This document shows positions 56,611-64,000 of a stretch of DNA of 64,000 bases, in pieces. How positions within the stretch are numbered: position 1 is the stretch's first letter; every line of letters begins with the position of its first letter. The translations under genes and the position numbers were made by a program. The notes beneath the pieces were generated by a model. It was not told the DNA's origin. It did no database searches and worked only from the letters and a program-made list of their open reading frames with translations. This stretch comes from Methanolobus vulcani (GTDB lineage: Archaea > Halobacteriota > Methanosarcinia > Methanosarcinales > Methanosarcinaceae): NCBI RefSeq assembly GCF_006546655.1, contig NZ_VIAQ01000006.1:186001-250000 (forward strand), in the 5' to 3' direction.

Positions 56611-56650
56611 AAAAAAAAGATGACCGGTGAATGGAAGAGGCCAGTCATCT
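56611..56650 (-). terminator. intrinsic-type terminator after mtmB2
   Basis: On the minus strand AGATGACTGG and CCGGTCATCT form a 10-bp stem with one mismatch and a 13-nt loop, followed at once by eight T residues. It lies 31 nt after the mtmB2 stop. Confidence 0.75.
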
Positions 56651-56680
56651 AAATGGAATTGAAGAGGGTTTCGATTTATC

Positions 56681-58057
56681 TCAGAAAGTAAGTCCGAACT
56701 CTTCGAGCTTCTTGCGTGCGCCGTCGTAGACCTTCATGTACTCATCAGTTGGAGTTACAGTAGCAATGTCGTAACATTCCTGGAAAGTCTTACCTGCTGG
56801 TGCGTTTGCATAGTTGCCCTCATAAGAGCTTACAAGAAGGTCAAGAACCTTGTTGACATCGTCGATGTTCATTCCTGCTGTTGCTCTTGCAACTTCTCCC
56901 ATCATTCTTGCTTCCATACCGGTTGTCTTGTCCTGAACGACACCCTTTGCAGATGCTACACCGGAGAGAATCTCACGGCCGGATGCTGTGTCAGTGATAG
57001 ACTGAGCGGATGCTTCCAAAAGACACATCTCGGTACATGGACCTGCACATGGATAGTACTGGTTACCGGAAAGCATGTCAGTGAATTCTGAGATTGTAGC
57101 ACATGCCCATCCGGCGATCATAAGGGTCTCACGGGTATTGGTTGATCCCCAGCGGATGTGAACCGGACCGTCAAGGTGCCAGCTTGCATTACTCATTACA
57201 AATGCATTGATGTGAGTTGCGATATCTACAATTGTGGTTTCCTCTACGCCGCCGGCGTAGCCACCAAAGATAGGCATCTGTTCATCCATGATGATGTCAC
57301 TGTTACCCTGATAGTGTGCCATTACACTGATAGCATCAAGGTCGATCTTAAGCTCGTTGAGCTGGGATACTTCGTGACTGTCACTGCAAACCATGCCACC
57401 GACACAGTCTGAAGCTATATTTCCCTGAGCGGACAGGGAAGTCTCTGGTCCCTATATGCCCATGCCTGGCCTTCCGGCCATTGCTGCTGCGGTCTTGATG
57501 AGCCTGGTTTCGGTCTTTGCTGCAAGGACCTCGTATGGACTCTTTGGAATTGGTGGCTTGCCACGGACTGTCATCATGACACCGTTGACAATTGTGTCGA
57601 CTTCCTTCTCAAGAGCATAGCTCATGTGAACTGGCATAAACATGTCTTCGGAAATAGGGGAACCTGTTGGACCACCCTGAACTATTGGCTTTCTCTTGTC
57701 GCCAACATTTCTCTTCTGGACCCTGACGGCGTCCCTGCCTGTTCCAAGCACAAATTCCTTCTGAACGTTGTTAATTGCGTCCCAGATCTCGTCTTCGGTG
57801 TATTTTACTATACGACTTGTATCTGTACAGTAGATACCACAGTCAAGGAGCATCTCAAAACCTGCCTTAAAGAGGTTCTCCATCATGTCCTTGTCAGTTG
57901 GTACGAATTCACCCTTGAAATCAAGGTTGTATTTCTGCTTGAGTTCCATTGCCTTCATTGGGATTGTCATAAGGTCCCAGTCATCCTGGGTTGTCTTCTC
58001 TCCCTTCTTTGCTCTCTCATAGAACTCAAAACAATCAAGTGATCTTGCAAATGTCAT
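56681..58057 (-). CDS. mtmB2: monomethylamine methyltransferase MtmB, copy 2 (UAG = pyrrolysine 202)
   Basis: 458 residues with UAG (plus-strand cta, 57452-57454) as Pyl202. It differs from copy 1 at a limited number of residues, such as GEKTTQDD for GEKMTQDD, FKGEFVP for FKNEFVP and DCGIYCT for DCGIFCT. All pocket residues are kept. Many differences between the genes are synonymous, so both copies are under selection as proteins. It follows mtmC2 by 12 nt and is ended by a clear terminator. Confidence 0.97.
57417..57679 (-). repeat. second copy of the 263-bp identical mtmB tract
   Basis: Perfectly identical to 36790-37052 and in the same position relative to the UAG (57452-57454). Differences resume at 57416 and 57680. 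Confidence 0.85.
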
Positions 58058-58069
58058 TATTATACCTCT

Positions 58070-58723
58070 TTACTGCATAAGGCTGAGTGCAACTCTTGCT
58101 GCATCTGCTGCGTTTTCTGCGGTTGCGTCTGCTCCGATCTCTGCGATCCATGCGTCAGATACTGGTGCTCCACCAAACATGATCTTAACAGAGTCCCTGA
58201 GACCCTCTTCTGCAAGCATGGATACTGTGTCCTTCTGGCCAAGCATTGATGTTGTCATAAGTGCTGAACCAACAAGCAGAAGTTTCTTGCCCTTGTTCTT
58301 CTCAACTTCTTCTGCTACCTTTTCGTTTGGTACGTCTACGCCCATGTCTACTATCTTGAAACCGTTTGCTTCAAGCATGGTTGTTACAAGACGGTGACCG
58401 ATATCGTGAATATCTCCTTCCTGAACGTAGGTGATTGCTGTTCCTACACCTTCGGTATCTCCCTTCTCCTGTTCAAGTACAGGGAGTAAGAGTTCCATTG
58501 CTGCGTTCATTGCCTTTGCAGACATCATGATCTGTGGGAGGTAGATCTCTGCTGCCTCGAACTTGTCGCCGACGGTCTTCATTCCTGGGGAAAGACCATT
58601 ATTTATAATCTCAACTGCACTAAGGCCAGCATCAAGGGCTGCCTGAGTAGCTTCTGCACAACCGTTGATATTCTGTGTAACGACTGTGTCTGTAAGTGTG
58701 TCTAACATTTCTTGATTTGACAT
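58070..58723 (-). CDS. mtmC2: monomethylamine corrinoid protein MtmC, copy 2
   Basis: 217 residues. The cobalamin motif is DIHDIGH (histidine near 106), with GSALMTTSM and MFGGAPV. It is one residue shorter than copy 1 and differs mainly in the linker LPVLEQEKGDTEGVGT. The gene carries the same ribosome-site spacing to mtmB as copy 1. Its promoter region is unrelated to that of copy 1, so the two pairs may be expressed under different conditions. Confidence 0.96.
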   Translation of the reverse strand: MSNQEMLDTLTDTVVTQNINGCAEATQAALDAGLSAVEIINNGLSPGMKTVGDKFEAAEIYLPQIMMSAKAMNAAMELLLPVLEQEKGDTEGVGTAITYVQEGDIHDIGHRLVTTMLEANGFKIVDMGVDVPNEKVAEEVEKNKGKKLLLVGSALMTTSMLGQKDTVSMLAEEGLRDSVKIMFGGAPVSDAWIAEIGADATAENAADAARVALSLMQ

Positions 58724-59354
58724 ATTTTTGCCTCGAAAGTCAATTATAGCTCTAATCGTTATGCTGAGCCTTATTCTGGTGTGTATTCCTGATTATTTGT
58801 CAAATATACCGTTGCAAATTATAAGAATACGGTAATCTTGTACCTTATCGCTAATATTTATAATTTTCCCTTAAAACAGGTAAAAATAGAAATTAAGAAA
58901 TAAAATATAAAGACTATAACTTCAGAGAACGGTTAGTCACAATTATGGATATTGTAAAGATATCATGCCTAATGTACCCTTTTTAAGATTACTATAACTA
59001 AAACACTAAAAGCATAATCAGAAATAAATTAAAAAGAAATATCTCCAGGAAGAATGATGCAGATCACTCAAATAAAGGATTTATTCGAAGATCCCTCATA
59101 TTTATAATTTTGGTTCTTAGCCATATCTACTTTCCAGATTAAAAAATGGTATCAAGCACAAACTCAGAGAAACATGCCTATTGAATCAGATTTTGTTATG
59201 TATTAAAAATATTGGCTTCTATTGGAATGATTACAATGGTACTTTATGATTATAATGCTGTTATAATCTTAATATGAGTCTATTATAAAGTAAAAGATTA
59301 CAGTTAATATTGTAAGTACCTAATAAACATTTAGAATTGATATAACGTTGTCAA
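58724..59354. promoter_or_regulatory. 631-nt divergent region between mtmC2 and the sensor kinase
   Basis: No gene is visible. TATA-like TATAATTTG (minus, near 58818) lies about 95 nt before mtmC2. AT-rich blocks at 58850-58860 and 58900-58916 and again near 59280-59300 could serve as further promoters. No strong inverted repeat was found by eye. Confidence 0.45.
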
Positions 59355-61412
59355 ATGCAGGCTCTGAAAATGAAATGGAAAAGCACTTCACTTAAATTCA
59401 AACTAATTCTTTACATAGTAGTGGGTACCTTACTCGTGCTTGCAGCCAGCACTGCAATGACCATTTCCACCGTTACGAATCAGGAAGAGGAACTTGCCTA
59501 CAAGCAATCCATAGAAATGGCCAAGACCTACGCAAATGAGTTCAATGGAGACATGGAGACAAACCGGGCCATTGCTGAAACCATGTCAGTAAGCATGGGA
59601 AGCTATGACTCTATGAGCAGGGATGAAGCAAGCAAAATGCTTTATAACCTGCTTGTTGAACACCCTCAGTTACTCGGTACGTATGTTGCCTATGAACCTA
59701 ACGCCTTTGACGGTAATGACAGCTTGTATATTAATTCTCCCGGGCATGATTCCACCGGAAGGTTCATCCCCTACTGGAACAAGATCACCGGCCCCATCAC
59801 ACTCAATCCTCTTCTGAATTACGAAACACTGGATTACTATCAGGTACCAAAAAACACAGGAAACGAAGTAATAACTGAACCCTATTATTATGAAGGGGTC
59901 TTCATTGTAAGCTATGTTTTCCCGGTCATAAAAGATGATGAATTTATCGGGATCGGTGGGGTGGATGTTTCACTTAATTATCTGGACGAAATAACCAGCG
60001 AAATCAAAGCATTCGATTCCGGCTATGCTTTTCTTACTGGTAATACCGGCATCCTTGTATCCCATCCTACAAAAAAGGACTGGATCGGAGAAAGGAAACT
60101 CTATGACCTTGGTATAGAAGAATCCTCAATAGCTGCAGATGATATTAATAATGGGAGGAGCGGTCACATTGAGACCATCTATCCTACCACAGGTAAAGAA
60201 GTTGTAATGTTCTATGAACCCATAGAAACCGGCAACTTCTCATTTGTTCTTGTCATTCCAAAAGATGAGATGCTTGCAGGTGTGAACAGCCTCAGTAATA
60301 AGCTTCTCCACATTTCCTTTGCAGCCGTAATTTTCATGGCGGCAATCTCTTACCTCATAGCCCTGTCCTTCACAAGACCTATTAAGGAGATAGTAACTGA
60401 TTTTAAGAACATATCGAAGGATGCGGTCATGGGAAAACTCGACTCAAGAGCTGAAACGAACGTGGAAATTGATTTCAGGGAGATACCCATGGGTCTCAAT
60501 GAAATCCTGGACGCAGTAATAACACCCATCCGTGATGCTATAAGGCTTACAAATGAGCTTGCAACAGGAAAACTCAACGAACGGTCCCACTTAAATGTCC
60601 ACGGGGAATTCAGACAGCTCACAGACACACTGGATGTTTTTGCGGAGCTGCTGGATACTATCATAAAAGATTCAAATAAGGTACTTACTGCAGTACAAAA
60701 TAACGATTTCTCAAGAAATGTCCGGGTATATGGTGAGGGAGATTTCCTCATACTTACCGAGGGAATCGAACAAACAAGAGAAACGTTGTCAAGTATGATG
60801 GATGAACGAAAAAAAGTTGAAGAAATACGCAAGAAGGAGATTCATCATCGTATTAAGAATAATCTTCAGGTTATTTCAAGCCTGCTTGACCTTGAATCAG
60901 AGAAATTCGAAAATGAAGAAGTTGTCGAGGCGTTCAAGGAGAGCCAGAACCGTGTAATATCCATGGCCCTTGTGCACGAAGAACTTTACAGGTCACAGGA
61001 TATGGAAAGCATCGATTTTTCCGATTATCTCATGAAACTTGTAAATGAACTATCCTATTCATACATGGTGGAAAAGAAAAATATCAAGATAAAACTGGAT
61101 CTTGACATTGTCTTCGTTGAAATGGATACTGCAATACCACTGGGAATGATAGTGAACGAGATTATCTCAAATTCACTTAAACATGCATTTGAACCGGGCC
61201 AGGAAGGAGAAATATTTGTCAATCTGAAGCTTTCAGATGGAAAACTGACATTGACGATCGGTGACAATGGACGTGGTTTCCCTGAGAATATCGATTTTAC
61301 CCGGACAGAATCCCTGGGACTCCAGCTTGTAACTACATTAACGGCCCAGATAAATGGAACTATTGAACTGGATACTAGTGAAGGTACGAAATTCAGGATA
61401 AAACTAAAGTAA
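59355..61412 (+). CDS. Cache-HAMP sensor histidine kinase (HisKA_2 type)
   Basis: 685 residues; ATG 59370 is an alternative start. A transmembrane helix (17-38), then a large extracytoplasmic dCache-like domain (about 40-315) with [24 protein letters not shown] and [10 protein letters not shown] second helix (about 317-339) and a HAMP segment follow. Then comes a HisKA_2 domain with the phospho-acceptor near H498 ([18 protein letters not shown]) and an HATPase ([26 protein letters not shown]). A response regulator follows after 19 nt. Cache domains bind small extracellular ligands, including amines; methylamine sensing is a guess. Confidence 0.9.
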   Translation: MQALKMKWKSTSLKFKLILYIVVGTLLVLAASTAMTISTVTNQEEELAYKQSIEMAKTYANEFNGDMETNRAIAETMSVSMGSYDSMSRDEASKMLYNLLVEHPQLLGTYVAYEPNAFDGNDSLYINSPGHDSTGRFIPYWNKITGPITLNPLLNYETLDYYQVPKNTGNEVITEPYYYEGVFIVSYVFPVIKDDEFIGIGGVDVSLNYLDEITSEIKAFDSGYAFLTGNTGILVSHPTKKDWIGERKLYDLGIEESSIAADDINNGRSGHIETIYPTTGKEVVMFYEPIETGNFSFVLVIPKDEMLAGVNSLSNKLLHISFAAVIFMAAISYLIALSFTRPIKEIVTDFKNISKDAVMGKLDSRAETNVEIDFREIPMGLNEILDAVITPIRDAIRLTNELATGKLNERSHLNVHGEFRQLTDTLDVFAELLDTIIKDSNKVLTAVQNNDFSRNVRVYGEGDFLILTEGIEQTRETLSSMMDERKKVEEIRKKEIHHRIKNNLQVISSLLDLESEKFENEEVVEAFKESQNRVISMALVHEELYRSQDMESIDFSDYLMKLVNELSYSYMVEKKNIKIKLDLDIVFVEMDTAIPLGMIVNEIISNSLKHAFEPGQEGEIFVNLKLSDGKLTLTIGDNGRGFPENIDFTRTESLGLQLVTTLTAQINGTIELDTSEGTKFRIKLK

Positions 61413-61431
61413 AGAAGAACAGGTGATTATT

Positions 61432-61857
61432 GTGGAAGATACGAAAGATATAAAAATACTTGTCGTTGAAGATGAAAGTATCATTGCCTTAAACATAAAA
61501 AAGAAGCTGAAAAGCTTCGGATATACCGTACCGGCTCTCGCTACCACAGGGGAAGAGGCCATAAAAATGGCAGAGATAACTTTCCCGGATCTCATCCTTA
61601 TGGATGTCAGATTAAAAGGTGAAATGAACGGAATCCAGACAGCTGAGGAGATTCGTAAAAACTTTGACATCCCGGTAGTTTATCTCACTGCATATTCAGA
61701 TGACGAAGTCCTCGAAAAAGCAAAGAAAACAAAACCATACGGGTATATAGTCAAGCCTTTCAAAGCCAATGATCTGCGCAGCAACATTGAAATGGCACTA
61801 TACAGGCATGAAATGGAAAAAAGTGAACCGGAAACAGCCTGTAATAGCAACACATAA
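61432..61857 (+). CDS. stand-alone response regulator receiver protein
   Basis: About 141 residues. GTG 61432 is preferred because AGGTG lies 6 nt upstream; GTG 61423 is possible. The receiver fold has the acidic pair VVEDES, the phospho-acceptor aspartate in [14 protein letters not shown], the threonine in VYLTAYSD and the lysine in GYIVKPF. There is no output domain. It should be phosphorylated by the kinase encoded upstream and may act by protein contact, perhaps on the regulator encoded next. Confidence 0.9.
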   Translation: MEDTKDIKILVVEDESIIALNIKKKLKSFGYTVPALATTGEEAIKMAEITFPDLILMDVRLKGEMNGIQTAEEIRKNFDIPVVYLTAYSDDEVLEKAKKTKPYGYIVKPFKANDLRSNIEMALYRHEMEKSEPETACNSNT

Positions 61858-61918
61858 CCTTTTTGAAAGCAATCGTGATCATTATAGACTGTATGTAAAA
61901 CTGCGGTAGTTGGTTGGA

Positions 61919-62698
61919 ATGAACAATTCATTAATAGACATAATCTTTAATTCGGAAAAACGGAAAAATGTTCTTCTTCTCCTTGTTGAAGGAGAGAAAA
62001 GCCGTGAAGAAATAAAAACAAGTCTGAATGTAACCTCCACAGCCCTTATTCCCCAGATAAAGAAATTAAAGGAACATGGTCTTGTCATACAGAACGGAGA
62101 CTATTACATACTGACAAACATGGGAAAAGTACTGGTGGCAAACATGCTGCCTCTTTTGAATGCTGTTGAGGTCTTTGAGGAGAACAGCCGCTACTGGAGA
62201 AACAGAGATCTTAGTGGCATACCGGAATCTATCCTGAGAAGACTTGGAGAATTAGGTAACTGCGTTATTATTGAGCCTGATCTTAATTACCTGTTCGAGT
62301 TCCCTAAAGAGTTCACCGAGAACATACACAAAGCCAGCTATGTTATGGCCTTTAACGCTTATTTCCATCCTGAATACCCGGCTCTTTACTCAAGCCTTGC
62401 CGAAAAAGGAATTCCCGTATCTCTTGTTACAACTAACTCTGTCCATGAAAGAATGGAGAATGATTACAATGAAGAGATGATGAAATTCACCGGCTATGAT
62501 AATACAGATTTTTTCGTATCAGATGAAATAACCGGTCTTGCAACACTGGTTTCCACAGACAGGTTCCTTTTCCTCTGTTTCTTCAATAAACAGGGACAAT
62601 ATGACCATACAATCCTTATGAGCTTTGACAGCAATGCGCTCCAATGGAGCAAAGAACTGTTCTCTCATTTTAAAGATAAAGCTCAGAATATTTCTTAA
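61919..62698 (+). CDS. FilR1/Msr-type winged-helix regulator
   Basis: 259 residues from ATG 61919. An N-terminal winged helix (SREEIKTSLNVTSTALIPQI, about 27-60) is followed by a C-terminal FilR1 (DUF1724) domain, with LGELGNCVIIEPDL, VMAFNAYFHPEYP and TDRFLFLCFFNK. Proteins of this architecture in Methanosarcina (Msr proteins) regulate methanol and methyl sulfide methyltransferase operons. Its place between the kinase pair and the permease, with mtmCB2 close by, suggests it controls monomethylamine genes. Confidence 0.85.
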   Translation: MNNSLIDIIFNSEKRKNVLLLLVEGEKSREEIKTSLNVTSTALIPQIKKLKEHGLVIQNGDYYILTNMGKVLVANMLPLLNAVEVFEENSRYWRNRDLSGIPESILRRLGELGNCVIIEPDLNYLFEFPKEFTENIHKASYVMAFNAYFHPEYPALYSSLAEKGIPVSLVTTNSVHERMENDYNEEMMKFTGYDNTDFFVSDEITGLATLVSTDRFLFLCFFNKQGQYDHTILMSFDSNALQWSKELFSHFKDKAQNIS

Positions 62699-62842
62699 AG
62701 ATATCCAAAAAAAGAATCCGATAGCCTTTTACTTGTCAGGAGTAGACTACCGGATTTAACTGTTTCTGCATAATTGGAGGTTATGCGGTAATAAAAATAA
62801 AATGTTGCAGCAAGTGTTTTTAGCACTTACTGCGGATGCATG

Positions 62843-64000
62843 TCAGGCCGCAGGTGTTTCGACTCTTTTAGCCACATGGTTTTCATGCTGTGAATAATAC
62901 CACATTGGTATGTACAGAGCCAGAACAACAATCCCGACACCGGTGGAGAACCAGCTGCCTTCAATACTGTTGAGGTAAATTATACCGATCAGACATAGGG
63001 GAATGTTGAAAAACCCGAACATAAGTGCAACATTCTTCCAGCCGGTTGGTGCCTTGAAAGGCCTTTCAAGACCTGCAAGATGCGGATCTGCCTTTGCCTT
63101 TACGTATGCAAAGAGACTGATACCGTTTGCACAGACATAACCAATAGCAGATGCTGCAAGGATGGCTGTTGGAGTACCCATTGAAATGAGTGCCAGGTTG
63201 AAGATACCGATAACTACCATTGCAAGTATTGGAGTTCCATGAGAATTCACTTTACCGAATACTCTGGGAAGGTTTCCTTCAATTGCCATGGAGTGCATTG
63301 CTCTTGCAGAACCAAGGTATGCAGTCTGTATGATAAGGACCATTGCGGCAATGAGCATTACAATAGCAACTGTTGAACCCATGTCACCAAGAGCTGCCTG
63401 TGCTACAGGAAGCATAGGATCGATAGGTGCGTTGGCAATACCATCAACTCCCAGTACTCCGGTAACTGTTGTCTGTACAATCACAAACGCCAGAAGACAG
63501 ATAGCACCACATGTGAAAAGTGCCTTTGGTACATCTTTACCCGGATTCTTGTATTCAGGACCATAGATAGCTGCTGTTTCCCAGGCGCATGCACTCCACT
63601 GTGCCATTGCAAAAATACCCAGCAGGATAAGAATACTGTTCAAATTCCATACCCAGTCAGTTGGCAACCAGGTGCTGGTGATGTTTGCCAGTACGAAGTC
63701 ACCTGTTGCATAAGGTGCCAGTGCAATTATGATCAAAGGTATAAATGCGAGTGCTGCAAGAATATAACCTACCAGTGCTCCACTTGAAACACCACGATAA
63801 TTAATAAGTATAAGACCTCCGAATATAACGATTCCTGCAGCCAGTGAAAGCTGATATTCACTGAAAGTAGCTGCCAGTCCCGGGAAAAGGCTGTGCAGGT
63901 AAAAACCTACAAGGATAGCAAAGATAGCAAGTACCGGATTCCATGCAAACCAGTAACTCCATGCACTGAATCCACCTACAAGTTTACTCTTGTCATATTT
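62843..64000 (-). CDS. mtmP: APC-family permease, probable methylamine transporter (partial)
   Basis: The frame runs past the right edge; 385 residues are visible. At least ten hydrophobic helices. APC-family segments are AQWSACAWETAAIYGPEYKNP and SARAMHSMAIEGNLP, shortened here, plus GLERPFKAPTGW. No soluble domain. In Methanosarcina an APC permease called MtmP is encoded with mtmB and mtmC. Proximity to mtmCB2 and an Msr-type regulator supports the same role, but amino-acid transport cannot be excluded. Confidence 0.7.
   Translation of the reverse strand, partial: KYDKSKLVGGFSAWSYWFAWNPVLAIFAILVGFYLHSLFPGLAATFSEYQLSLAAGIVIFGGLILINYRGVSSGALVGYILAALAFIPLIIIALAPYATGDFVLANITSTWLPTDWVWNLNSILILLGIFAMAQWSACAWETAAIYGPEYKNPGKDVPKALFTCGAICLLAFVIVQTTVTGVLGVDGIANAPIDPMLPVAQAALGDMGSTVAIVMLIAAMVLIIQTAYLGSARAMHSMAIEGNLPRVFGKVNSHGTPILAMVVIGIFNLALISMGTPTAILAASAIGYVCANGISLFAYVKAKADPHLAGLERPFKAPTGWKNVALMFGFFNIPLCLIGIIYLNSIEGSWFSTGVGIVVLALYIPMWYYSQHENHVAKRVETPAA

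Overview
The window comes from a methylotrophic methanogenic archaeon of the Methanosarcinaceae type, most like Methanolobus or Methanococcoides; the genus is a guess from gene content. It carries the full set of methylamine:coenzyme M methyl-transfer proteins. Three of its methyltransferase genes (mttB, mtbB and two copies of mtmB) contain the in-frame amber codon read as pyrrolysine (Pyl). The tRNA that reads this codon (pylT, CUA anticodon) is also here, at 54463-54534. Other archaeal markers are aRF1, Taw1, an archaeal HMG-CoA synthase/thiolase/DUF35 set, ribose-1,5-bisphosphate isomerase and TATA-type promoters.

Left part, 1-33 kb: mostly chromosomal housekeeping and small accessory genes. 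In order: a Cas4-like nuclease; the mevalonate entry cluster (regulator, HMG-CoA synthase, thiolase, DUF35, CYTH); a CHASE4-type histidine kinase; metG; an SppA-like protease; a small membrane protein interrupted by an in-frame UAG; repair and redox enzymes; R15P isomerase; a Fic-like protein with a broken catalytic loop; an MNT-MNT-HEPN module; two tandem aldehyde dehydrogenases followed by a ThDP enzyme; a four-gene quaternary-amine ABC importer; a Trm5-like methyltransferase; and argS, prf1 and taw1.

Right part, 32.7-64 kb: a methylamine island. On the minus strand lie mtbA, then mttB-mttC-mttP-(96 aa)-(49 aa), mtbC-mtbB and mtmC-mtmB. A second mtmC-mtmB pair lies 20 kb away. Methyl groups from tri-, di- and monomethylamine are passed by MttB, MtbB and MtmB to the corrinoid proteins MttC, MtbC and MtmC, and then by MtbA to coenzyme M. 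Interleaved on the plus strand are an MtmB paralogue without Pyl (34429-35802) and three hydantoinase/oxoprolinase-like ASKHA ATPases (45145, 50415, 52364), the last two translationally coupled and followed by pylT. Sensory genes sit at both ends: a PAS/GAF protein without a kinase domain, a Cache-HAMP histidine kinase with a response regulator, a FilR1/Msr-type regulator, and an APC permease that runs off the right edge.

The least explained parts are the Pyl-free MtmB paralogue, the ASKHA ATPase trio with a winged-helix-like insert, the solitary pylT, the UAG-interrupted membrane gene, and several long structured non-coding regions between the methyltransferase operons.
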